A stretch of 5,633 bases of DNA from Acidobacteriota bacterium (GCA_006227875.1 SBFI01000099.1:1-5633); one strand, 5' to 3'. Positions 1 through 5,152 are shown, counted from the stretch's first letter. The notes: generated from the sequence alone by a model not told the origin. Program-made: numbers and translations.

Positions 1-14
1 TAGAAGACACTCAT
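1..14 (-). CDS. Start of a coupled gene, probably 2-oxoacid:ferredoxin oxidoreductase beta subunit (partial)
   Basis: Only the first four full codons (Met-Ser-Val-Phe) and two bases of a fifth (TA) are in the window. The ATG at 14-12 overlaps the TGA stop of the upstream gene (13-11) in an ATGA arrangement, so translation is probably coupled. A GAGGTG ribosome binding site (25-20) lies five bases before the ATG, inside the end of the upstream gene. In this enzyme family the thiamine-diphosphate-binding beta subunit commonly follows the alpha subunit. A beginning of the kind Met-Ser-Val-Phe-Tyr would fit that family, but the codons seen cannot prove it. The start is well supported; the product is inferred from context only. 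Confidence 0.6.
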
Positions 15-1417
15 GATTTCACCTCGACCAGAGAGGAAAGACTGTCGACGATCTCCTGTTGTTGCGGCAGGATGCCGCCAAAGCGGCGGATGTTGGTGAT
101 CGGCGGCGGGCTGTGGACGTCGGCATAGCTCAGCGCTATGCGGAGCTCGTCCTCGAGCGGGCCGGTGCCTGCTTCCACCACCAGGATGCCCTTGGCGTTC
201 GGCAGCAGCCCTACCAGCAAGTCGATGGGGAAAGGCCAGAGCGTGATGGGCCTGAAGAGACCAGCCTTGACTCCCGCCTTGCGCATCTCTTCGACCGCGC
301 CTTTGGCCATTCGAGCGGGGGTGTTGCACGCCACTACCAGCCATTCGGCGTCATCGCAGAAGAAGAGATCGGCCCGCTGCTCGCTGTCGATCATGCGCTC
401 GTACTTCTCGTTGATGTGGATGTTGTGCGCCTCGAGGTCCTGCTCGTTGAGATAGATCGACGAGATCAGGTTGCCCCGGTGCATCTCGTCTCCCCATACC
501 GCCCATGCGGGAATCCCGGGCTCGACCAGGGTCTTGGGGAGCTGGACACGTCCGGTCATCTGACCCAAGAAGCCGTCAGCGGCAATAACGACCGGATTGC
601 GGTATTTCATTGTCAGGTCGAAGGCCAACATGGTGAGGTCGAGCATCTCCTGTGGCGTCGACGGCGCCAGCACCGGTGCGTGGGTGTTGCCATGACCCAG
701 CCCACGGCAGAGCATTTTGATATCGGACTGTTCAGGGGCGATGTTGCCCAGACCGGGACCGCCGCGCATGACATTCACCACCACACCGGGAACCTCGGCG
801 CCGATCATGTAGGAGAGCCCCTCCACCATCAGGCTGAAGCCGGGTGACGAGGTAAAGCTCATGCTCCGCTGCCCAGCACCGCCACAGCCGTACATCATGT
901 TGATGGTGGCCACCTCGCTCACCGCCTGGACAAACACCCCGTCGAGCTGCGGCAGCAGCTTGGCCATGAGCTCGGCCCCTTCGGTCGATGGCGTGATCGG
1001 GTAGCCGAAGAAATGGCGGCAGCCGGCCAACAGCGCGCCGATCGCCGAGGCATGGTTGCCCTTGAGCACCAGCGGCTCCAGCTCGGGTAGCGGCACCTGC
1101 TGGTCGGGAATCTCGACCGGTGTCGGGGCCGAGGTGGTCCGTGGTCCGAAATGGGTCGCCGGATCGAAGAGCTCGGTCTCGAACTCGTTAATGGTCGGCT
1201 GCAGACCGTAGGGCTCGGGGCAGGCGCTGAAGCAGAGCCCGCAAGCGGTGCACTCGTCGAGATTGAGGATCACCGGGGTAAAGCCGGTGGCCGGCTCGAT
1301 CTCGGTGCCCATCGTGATGCAGCCCTTGGGACAGGCCTCGATGCAGCGCCCGCACGCCTTGCAGAACTGCGGCATGACGGCCGGTTTGGGTTTTATCCGA
1401 GTCGTAGGTGTCGACAT
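11..1417 (-). CDS. vorB: 2-oxoacid:ferredoxin oxidoreductase alpha subunit (VorB type) with N-terminal dicluster ferredoxin domain
   Basis: This 468-residue protein is the alpha subunit of a thiamine-diphosphate enzyme that oxidatively decarboxylates 2-oxoacids to acyl-CoA and reduces ferredoxin in the cytoplasm. Two CxxCxxCxxxCP motifs (Cys19/22/25/29 and Cys56/59/62/66) mark an N-terminal bacterial-type 2x[4Fe-4S] domain. A Pro-rich linker (about 85-116) joins it to the catalytic alpha domain, which opens with KGNHAS (119-124) and GYPITPSTE (138-146). Further family hallmarks are TSSPGFSLM, VMRGGPGLGNIAPEQ and, near the C terminus, LFRPITLWPFP. These resemble 2-oxoisovalerate (VorB) enzymes more than pyruvate enzymes, but substrate cannot be read from sequence and KorA is an alternative name. 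The ATG at 1417 is chosen because AGGGAG sits just upstream; a TTG five codons earlier has no such support. The ferredoxin is often a separate delta subunit, so this is a delta-alpha fusion. The stop overlaps the next gene. Confidence 0.93.
   Translation of the reverse strand: MSTPTTRIKPKPAVMPQFCKACGRCIEACPKGCITMGTEIEPATGFTPVILNLDECTACGLCFSACPEPYGLQPTINEFETELFDPATHFGPRTTSAPTPVEIPDQQVPLPELEPLVLKGNHASAIGALLAGCRHFFGYPITPSTEGAELMAKLLPQLDGVFVQAVSEVATINMMYGCGGAGQRSMSFTSSPGFSLMVEGLSYMIGAEVPGVVVNVMRGGPGLGNIAPEQSDIKMLCRGLGHGNTHAPVLAPSTPQEMLDLTMLAFDLTMKYRNPVVIAADGFLGQMTGRVQLPKTLVEPGIPAWAVWGDEMHRGNLISSIYLNEQDLEAHNIHINEKYERMIDSEQRADLFFCDDAEWLVVACNTPARMAKGAVEEMRKAGVKAGLFRPITLWPFPIDLLVGLLPNAKGILVVEAGTGPLEDELRIALSYADVHSPPPITNIRRFGGILPQQQEIVDSLSSLVEVKS
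20..25 (-). promoter_or_regulatory. Ribosome binding site of the coupled downstream gene
   Basis: GAGGTG on the minus strand lies five bases upstream of the ATG at 14-12, within the last codons of the alpha-subunit gene. It is the main evidence that the ATG at 14 is a real start and not a chance overlap. Confidence 0.65.
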
Positions 1418-1421
1418 GCAA

Positions 1422-1427
1422 CTCCCT
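1422..1427 (-). promoter_or_regulatory. Ribosome binding site deciding the vorB start
   Basis: AGGGAG on the minus strand is separated by four bases (TTGC) from the ATG at 1417. It lies inside the possible five-codon extension from a TTG at 1432, which argues against that longer start. Confidence 0.7.
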
Positions 1428-1455
1428 TTCAAGTCGCTCTCGTAGCTAACTTTGA

Positions 1456-1488
1456 CTCCTCGTTCCGAGGAGCCAGATGCCCTCGGAA
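1456..1488 (-). promoter_or_regulatory. Two mutually exclusive inverted repeats in the vorB leader
   Basis: Two perfect inverted repeats share a middle segment. TTCCGAGG (1463-1470) pairs with CCTCGGAA (1481-1488), eight base pairs with a ten-base loop. CTCCTCG (1456-1462) pairs with CGAGGAG (1466-1472), seven base pairs with a three-base loop. In the vorB mRNA the middle segment could pair with either the upstream or the downstream arm, as in an attenuator or switch, or the dyads could bind a regulator as DNA. No T-tract follows, so a simple intrinsic terminator is unlikely. The element ends about 40 bases before the vorB start codon. Confidence 0.35.
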
Positions 1489-1500
1489 GTCCTGACTAAT

Positions 1501-1528
1501 AGCTTACCTTCTGCACATTCTGGGCCAA
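1501..1528 (-). promoter_or_regulatory. Weak candidate promoter for vorB
   Basis: On the minus strand TTGGCC (1528-1523, 4 of 6 to a -35 box) is followed after 16 bases by TAAGCT (1506-1501, 3 of 6 to a -10 box). Position is right for a transcript carrying the two alternative hairpins, but the match is weak and could be chance in this relatively AT-rich stretch. Confidence 0.2.
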
Positions 1529-1536
1529 CACCCAGA

Positions 1537-1616
1537 GAGGTAGGCCGGTCGCCCTACCTCGGCGGGTGGCAGGAGAGACCCGCCCGGCCGCCCGAAGGGC
1601 TTAGGGGCTTAGCCCG
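1537..1616. repeat. Cluster of palindromes between sufT and vorB
   Basis: Several inverted repeats lie head to tail. GAGGTAGG (1537-1544) pairs with CCTACCTC (1553-1560), an 8-bp stem with an 8-base loop. Immediately after it GGCGGGT (1561-1567) pairs with ACCCGCC (1578-1584), a 7-bp stem with a 10-base loop. GGGCT/AGCCC dyads follow around 1597-1615. The first stem carries the same GTAGG-like end as the larger elements around sufT, suggesting a relative or decayed copy. An 11-bp direct repeat GGGCTTAGGGG (1597-1607) recurs at 1631-1641 next to the element at the end of sufT. No gene was found between 1418 and 1677. Confidence 0.5.
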
Positions 1617-1634
1617 CCCGTCCCCCACCCGGGC

Positions 1635-1681
1635 TTAGGGGAGGGTCTTGTGCGTTTCCTGGGCGGGTGGCGGGGTCCTAC
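1635..1681. repeat. Degenerate palindromic repeat, copy C, at the 3' end of sufT
   Basis: The stretch begins TTAGGGGAGGGTCTTGTG and ends GTCCTAC. It aligns with copy B (2380-2428) in its first 18 bases, in the central GGGCGGG, and in the closing CCTAC, but inner pairing has decayed. Its closing CTAC at 1678-1681, read on the minus strand as GTAG, contains the sufT stop codon TAG (1680-1678). Confidence 0.5.
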
Positions 1682-2229
1682 ATGAACCCCAGCTGCAGCC
1701 TGGCCGCCTCGGTCATCATATTGGGGTTCCAGGGCGGGTCGAAGACGACCTCGACGTGGACGTTGTCGACACCCGGAACCTCCTGCACCCGGTTCTTGAC
1801 GTCCTCGGCGAGGACCGGTCCCATGCCGCAGCCCGGAGCCGTGAGGGTCATCTTCACCTCCACGCGATGCCCCCCCTCGGGTTGCTCGTCGACCTCGCAG
1901 TCGTAGATGAGTCCCAGATCGACGATGTTGACCGGGATCTCGGGGTCGTAGCACCTTCTCATCTGCTCCCACACCCGTTGTTCGATGGCCTCCTTGTCCT
2001 CGGCCACGTTGTCGTCGATCTCGACCTTGACGACCTCTTTGCCCAGCGCGTCGGCATCGTTCTGATCGATCCGGTACATCAGCCCGCGGGTGGTCATGAT
2101 GGTGAAGCTGCCGCCGAGCTCCTGCGTGATCATGACCTCCATCCCCTCGGGCAGCCGGATGCGGGTGCCCTCGGGAATCTGGATCGCCTCCACCTCGCGC
2201 GCGATCAGGACTTGTTCTCGGCCGTGCAT
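1678..2229 (-). CDS. sufT: Fe-S cluster assembly protein SufT (DUF59/MIP18 family)
   Basis: This 183-residue protein matches the long form of SufT, a cytoplasmic accessory factor for maturation of Fe-S proteins. The N-terminal part carries the SufT-specific segment with IPEG (18-21), LPEG (26-29) and ITQELGGSFTI (34-44). The C-terminal MIP18/DUF59 domain has DPEIPVNIVDLGLIY (95-109), the TAPGCGMG loop with conserved Cys134 (130-137) and FDPPW (163-167), ending in the family-typical EAARLQLGFM. The ATG at 2229 gives the usual family N terminus. The frame stays open to 2415, but that extension is low-complexity translation of palindromic repeats. No Shine-Dalgarno sequence is visible before the ATG, which is odd. 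Repeats flank the gene on both sides and one contains its stop codon. Placement between ilvA and an Fe-S oxidoreductase gene suggests support for that enzyme's clusters. Confidence 0.92.
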   Translation of the reverse strand: MHGREQVLIAREVEAIQIPEGTRIRLPEGMEVMITQELGGSFTIMTTRGLMYRIDQNDADALGKEVVKVEIDDNVAEDKEAIEQRVWEQMRRCYDPEIPVNIVDLGLIYDCEVDEQPEGGHRVEVKMTLTAPGCGMGPVLAEDVKNRVQEVPGVDNVHVEVVFDPPWNPNMMTEAARLQLGFM

Positions 2230-2234
2230 TGTTC

Positions 2235-2309
2235 GTAGGGGAGGGACTTGTCCCCTCCCGCGCTTTGAAAAAGCGGCCGCGGCGCAACAACTCCGCGGCC
2301 CTCCGCGAC
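2235..2309. repeat. Palindromic repeat, copy A, in the sufT leader
   Basis: This is a 75-bp composite palindrome. The outer ends GTAGGGGAGGG (2235-2245) and CCCTCCGCGAC (2299-2309) are inverted repeats matching at 9 of 11 positions. Inside are three stems: GGGAGGG/CCCTCCC (2239-2245 with 2253-2259), CGCTTT/AAAGCG (2261-2266 with 2270-2275) and GGCCGCGG/CCGCGGCC (2275-2282 with 2293-2300). The first 26 bases are nearly the same as the start of copy B. The element ends five bases before the sufT start codon and begins just after a candidate -10 box, so it makes up almost all of the predicted 5' leader. Confidence 0.75.
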
Positions 2310-2311
2310 AG

Positions 2312-2320
2312 AGTATACCA
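2312..2320 (-). promoter_or_regulatory. Extended -10 promoter candidate for sufT
   Basis: On the minus strand TGG (2320-2318) followed directly by TATACT (2317-2312) fits an extended -10 element TGn-TATAAT with 5 of 6 in the hexamer. No good -35 box is seen 16-18 bases upstream, which is tolerated by extended -10 promoters. Transcription would start near 2305, at the outer edge of palindrome copy A, giving sufT (and perhaps vorB) a promoter separate from ilvA. Confidence 0.4.
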
Positions 2321-2379
2321 AGTTGGTGCTGATTCCTTGGGGTCTCGCGATCCTGTTGCCGGGAAGCGGCCGGTCTCGG

Positions 2380-2428
2380 GTAGGGAGGGCCTTGTGCCCT
2401 CCCGGGCGGGGGCAAGCCCCGTCCCTAC
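2380..2428. repeat. Palindromic repeat, copy B, at the 3' end of ilvA
   Basis: The outer arms GTAGGGA (2380-2386) and TCCCTAC (2422-2428) are perfect inverted repeats. Inside are a perfect 8-bp stem GGGAGGGC/GCCCTCCC (2383-2390 with 2396-2403, loop CTTGT) and GGGGC/GCCCC (2409-2413 with 2416-2420, loop AA). It can therefore fold as one long imperfect palindrome or as two adjacent hairpins. The right arm read on the minus strand, GTAGGGA, contains the TAG stop codon of ilvA (2427-2425). No T-tract follows either hairpin, so a role as mRNA 3' stabiliser, or in rho-dependent or pausing effects, is as likely as intrinsic termination. Confidence 0.8.
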
Positions 2429-3669
2429 GCTGCCCGTGGCCCCGGCACCAGCCGGGTACTCAGCTCCTCGATATCCTCGTAGCCGGCCGCGCCGAGGGCG
2501 GCGATCAGGTCGTCGATGTGCTCCCGGTTGCGGGTCTCCAGCGTGAGCCTGGCCTCGACCTGCCAGAAGGCGGTGTCGGTAAAGACCCGATCGTGGTGTA
2601 TGTGCATGACGTTGGCCCCCTGCTCGGCCACCACGTCCAGCAGGTCGGAGAGCCCCCCGGGGCGGTCCTTGATGGTGATACGCAGCCGCACCAGCCGGTG
2701 CTGCTTCAAGAGCGAGCGCTCGATGATGCGGCCGAGGATGTTGGAGTCGATGTTGGCGCCGCAGAGGACCACCACCACCCGACGACCGGCAAGAGCGGGA
2801 AATCGGCCCTGACGCACGGCGCAGTAGCCGGCGGCTCCGGCTCCTTCGGTGAGGCTCTTGCCCACCTCCAGAAGCTCGACCACAGCGGCCTCGATCTCCT
2901 CTTCCGACACCAGCTCGATCCCGTCGACGAGTCTTTGGATGATGGGGAAGGTGTTCTTGCCCGGGCTCTTGAGCGTGATGCCTTCGGCGATGGTGGCCTC
3001 GACCTTTTGCTTCTGGAGCTCGCCGCTGTCAAAGCTCCTCTTCATCGCCGGCGCGGCTTGGCTCTGGACCCCCAGCACCTCCACTTCGGGTCGCAATGCC
3101 TTGACCGCCGTGGCCACCCCCGAGATGAGACCGCCACCGCCGATGGGGACCACCACCGCCTCGAGGTCCGGGACCTGCTCGAGTATCTCCAAGCCGACCG
3201 TCCCCTGACCGGCGATGACTTCCGCATCCTCGAAGGGGTGGACAAAGGTGAGGTTCTGCTCGTCGCGCAGCGTGTAGGCGTGCTCCAGCGCGGCGTCGAG
3301 ACTCTGGCCATGGAGCTCGACACGGGCTCCCAGCTCGCGGGTGCGGGTGACCTTGACCAGCGGGGTCGTCTCGGGCATGACGATGAGCGCCTGGCCACCG
3401 ACCGTGGCGGCGGCGTAAGCCACACCCTGAGCATGATTGCCGGCCGAGGCGGCTATCACCCCGCGCTCGCGCTCCTCCGGGCTCAGACAGAGCAGTCGGT
3501 TGATAGCACCACGGGGCTTGAAGGAGCCGGTTCGTTGAAGGGACTCGTACTTCAGGTGGAGCTCGACGCCGCAGAGCTCGGAGAGGACCTCCGACTCGAG
3601 GCATGGGGTCTCTTTGACCAGCCCGGCGATGCGGCCGCGTGCCTCACGGATGTCTGCAAGCTCTATCAC
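2425..3669 (-). CDS. ilvA: Threonine ammonia-lyase (threonine dehydratase) with C-terminal ACT domain
   Basis: This 414-residue PLP enzyme of fold type II should convert L-threonine to 2-oxobutanoate and ammonia in the cytoplasm, feeding isoleucine synthesis or catabolism. The Schiff-base lysine is Lys51 in SFKPRGA (49-55). SAGNHAQG (75-82) binds the substrate carboxylate, and the glycine-rich GGGGL (177-181) holds the PLP phosphate. A single ACT domain (about 325-405, with RITIKDRPGGLSDLLDVV) follows, the layout of the medium-length one-ACT family; isoleucine or valine control is likely but not visible. The GTG start is chosen because GGAGGG lies five bases upstream. The frame is open to 3777, but that would run into divergent arsC and has no family match. 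Its TAG stop lies inside palindromic repeat B. Whether it is biosynthetic or catabolic cannot be settled; sufT and a 2-oxoacid oxidoreductase downstream favour a catabolic link. Confidence 0.93.
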   Translation of the reverse strand: MIELADIREARGRIAGLVKETPCLESEVLSELCGVELHLKYESLQRTGSFKPRGAINRLLCLSPEERERGVIAASAGNHAQGVAYAAATVGGQALIVMPETTPLVKVTRTRELGARVELHGQSLDAALEHAYTLRDEQNLTFVHPFEDAEVIAGQGTVGLEILEQVPDLEAVVVPIGGGGLISGVATAVKALRPEVEVLGVQSQAAPAMKRSFDSGELQKQKVEATIAEGITLKSPGKNTFPIIQRLVDGIELVSEEEIEAAVVELLEVGKSLTEGAGAAGYCAVRQGRFPALAGRRVVVVLCGANIDSNILGRIIERSLLKQHRLVRLRITIKDRPGGLSDLLDVVAEQGANVMHIHHDRVFTDTAFWQVEARLTLETRNREHIDDLIAALGAAGYEDIEELSTRLVPGPRAA

Positions 3670-3736
3670 TTTCGCCCTCCAAACCAGGTGCGCGGACTTC
3701 GCAACGTAACGAGGGACATCACGCCCGAGAGTCTCG
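3670..3736. promoter_or_regulatory. Divergent intergenic region between ilvA and arsC
   Basis: These 67 bases must carry the leader of both divergent genes and probably at least one promoter, unless promoters lie in the opposite gene. No convincing -35/-10 pair was found on either strand. A perfect 11-base dyad CGAGAGTCTCG (3726-3736) abuts the arsC start codon and could be an operator, though its arms are only five bases. Confidence 0.35.
3675..3680 (-). promoter_or_regulatory. Ribosome binding site deciding the GTG start of ilvA
   Basis: GGAGGG on the minus strand is followed by five bases (CGAAA) and then GTG at 3669-3667. This strong, well-spaced site selects the GTG over the upstream in-frame candidate at 3777. 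Confidence 0.75.
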
Positions 3737-4189
3737 ATGTCGCCAAAGGCCAAGATCCTGTTTCTCTGTACCGGCAACTCCTGTCGCAGCCAGATGGCGG
3801 AAGGCTGGGTGCGTCACCTTCTGGGTGACGCGCTCGAGCCCTACTCGGCGGGGGTGGAGACCCACGGCCTCAACCCGAGCGCGGTCAGAGTCATGCAGGA
3901 GGCCGGTGTCGACATCTCTTCACAGCGCTCGAAGACCCTGGCCGATCTCGGCGAGAGTCATTTCGACTGGGTGGTGACGGTCTGCGACAGCGCCCGGGAG
4001 AGCTGTCCCGTCTTTCCCGGTAAGGCGTTGAAACTCCACGCCGGCTTCGATGATCCGCCGCGTCTGGCAGCCGGAGCTGTTACCGAGGAGGAAGCCTTGG
4101 GCCACTACCGTCGGGTGCGAGACGAGATCCGACGATTTGTCGAGGGTCTCCCGGAGCGGCTCACCACCGAAGGAGCCCTACGGAGATAG
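3737..4189 (+). CDS. arsC: Thioredoxin-coupled arsenate reductase ArsC (low-molecular-weight phosphatase fold)
   Basis: This 150-residue cytoplasmic enzyme should reduce arsenate to arsenite by the three-cysteine relay of the pI258/B. subtilis ArsC type. The phosphatase P-loop CTGNSCR (Cys11 to Arg17) holds the nucleophile Cys11. Cys83 and Cys90 in CDSARESC match the two redox cysteines that distinguish this class from plain low-molecular-weight tyrosine phosphatases, and Asp105 in GFDDPP is the likely general acid. Length is slightly above the family's roughly 130-140. The ATG at 3737 gives the family N terminus; the upstream GAGAG is only a weak ribosome binding site. No arsR, arsB or acr3 is present in the window, unlike typical ars operons. 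The next gene starts six bases after the stop, so the two are probably co-transcribed. Phosphatase activity instead of, or beside, arsenate reduction is possible but less likely. Confidence 0.9.
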   Translation: MSPKAKILFLCTGNSCRSQMAEGWVRHLLGDALEPYSAGVETHGLNPSAVRVMQEAGVDISSQRSKTLADLGESHFDWVVTVCDSARESCPVFPGKALKLHAGFDDPPRLAAGAVTEEEALGHYRRVRDEIRRFVEGLPERLTTEGALRR

Positions 4190-4195
4190 AACGCC

Positions 4196-5152
4196 ATGGA
4201 CCTGGTCAAGGAGACTCTCGAAGCGGAGCATCGGTTGCGCGGGTGGATACGCGAGACCCCGGTGGAGCCCTCACCTTTCTTGGGGGAAGAGGTCGGGGCC
4301 GAAGTCCACCTCAAGCTGGAGAATTTCCAGCGCACAGGGTCGTTCAAGATCCGGGGTGCAATGAACAAGCTGCTCACCCTGACACCGGAGGAGCAGGAAA
4401 GCGGCGTAGTAGCGGCCTCCACGGGGAATCATGGTGTGGCGGTGGTCGACGGCGCCTCGGCGCTGGGCATTCCAGCAACCATCTTTGTGCCCGAGGACGC
4501 CTCGCCGACAAAGGTGGCCACCATCCGATCGTATGGGGCGGAGGTGCGGGAGGAAGGCGCCGACCCTTTGGTTGCCGAGCTTCGGGCTCGTTCCTATGCC
4601 GAGCACACCAGCCGGGTCTATGTCTCCCCCTACAACGACCCGGTGGTGGTGGCTGGTCAGGGGACGGTGGGTCTCGAGCTGGGCAATCAGGTGGAGTCGA
4701 TCGACACGGTTCTGGTGGCCCTTGGAGGGGGCGGCCTGATCGCGGGCATAGGCGGTTATCTCAAGTCGATCGAGCCCGAGGTCGAAGTCGTCGCCTGCTC
4801 GCCGAAGAATTCGGCGGTCATGCACGCCTCGCTGGAGGCTGGACGGATCCTGGAGCTCGAATCCCAGCCCACCCTCTCCGATGGCACGGCCGGAGGTGTG
4901 GAGCCCGGTGCCATCACCTTCGAGCTCTGCCGGAACCTCGTGGACCGCCATATTCTGGTCTCCGAGAACGAGATCGCGGCCGCCATGCGGCTGGTCATCG
5001 ATCGCCACCACATGCTGGTCGAGGGGGCGGCGGGTGTACCCGTAGCCGCTCTGCTCAAAGAGAAGTCGAGCTTTGCCGGCAAGTCGGTGGCGGTTGTGCT
5101 CTGCGGCGCGAATATCGCGCCCGAGGTTCTCTGCCGGGTCCTCCAGGACTGA
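4196..5152 (+). CDS. Threonine/serine dehydratase-like PLP enzyme without ACT domain
   Basis: This 318-residue fold type II PLP enzyme resembles short threonine/serine dehydratases. Lys51 in SFKIRGA is the Schiff-base lysine; STGNHG (75-80), GQGTVGLE (154-161), GGGGL (177-181) and the C-terminal VVLCGANI complete the family pattern. It is collinear without gaps with the divergent ilvA product over the first 181 residues, so the two are paralogues, but it ends where ilvA's ACT domain would begin. Without that domain it should not respond to amino acids in the same way. STGNHG replaces SAGNHAQG, so the substrate may differ: serine, threonine, 3-hydroxyaspartate or hydroxyectoine-derived (EutB-like) compounds are all possible. 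The ATG at 4196 is six bases after arsC, with GGAG at 4182-4185 as a somewhat distant ribosome binding site. General class is secure, substrate is not. Confidence 0.88.
   Translation: MDLVKETLEAEHRLRGWIRETPVEPSPFLGEEVGAEVHLKLENFQRTGSFKIRGAMNKLLTLTPEEQESGVVAASTGNHGVAVVDGASALGIPATIFVPEDASPTKVATIRSYGAEVREEGADPLVAELRARSYAEHTSRVYVSPYNDPVVVAGQGTVGLELGNQVESIDTVLVALGGGGLIAGIGGYLKSIEPEVEVVACSPKNSAVMHASLEAGRILELESQPTLSDGTAGGVEPGAITFELCRNLVDRHILVSENEIAAAMRLVIDRHHMLVEGAAGVPVAALLKEKSSFAGKSVAVVLCGANIAPEVLCRVLQD

Noticed and set aside
59..847. Plus-strand open frame of 262 codons opposite vorB
   Set aside because: The minus strand clearly encodes the oxidoreductase subunit here; the plus-strand translation is His/Asp-rich with no domain, typical of antisense frames in GC-rich DNA.
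1537..1681. CRISPR-like array in the sufT-vorB gap
   Set aside because: Repeats differ in sequence and spacing and are palindromes of the intergenic-element type; there are no regular unique spacers.
2230..2415. N-terminal extension of SufT from the upstream ATG at 2415
   Set aside because: The extra 62 residues translate the palindromic repeats and spacer, are rich in Pro, Arg and Ala, and are absent from the SufT family as known.
2380..2428. Intrinsic terminator after ilvA
   Set aside because: The hairpins are strong but no run of T follows on the minus strand, so a classic rho-independent terminator is not supported.
3670..3777. 36-residue N-terminal extension of the ilvA product
   Set aside because: It would overlap the 5' end of divergent arsC, matches no family N terminus, and a strong GGAGGG site precedes the GTG at 3669.
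2323..3828. Long plus-strand open frame of 501 codons antisense to ilvA
   Set aside because: It is a GC-rich shadow of ilvA, whose protein carries every family motif; the antisense translation shows no recognisable domain, and it also runs into arsC.
4271..5011. Minus-strand open frame of 246 codons opposite the second dehydratase
   Set aside because: It is antisense to a gene with complete PLP-enzyme motifs and has no recognisable features of its own.
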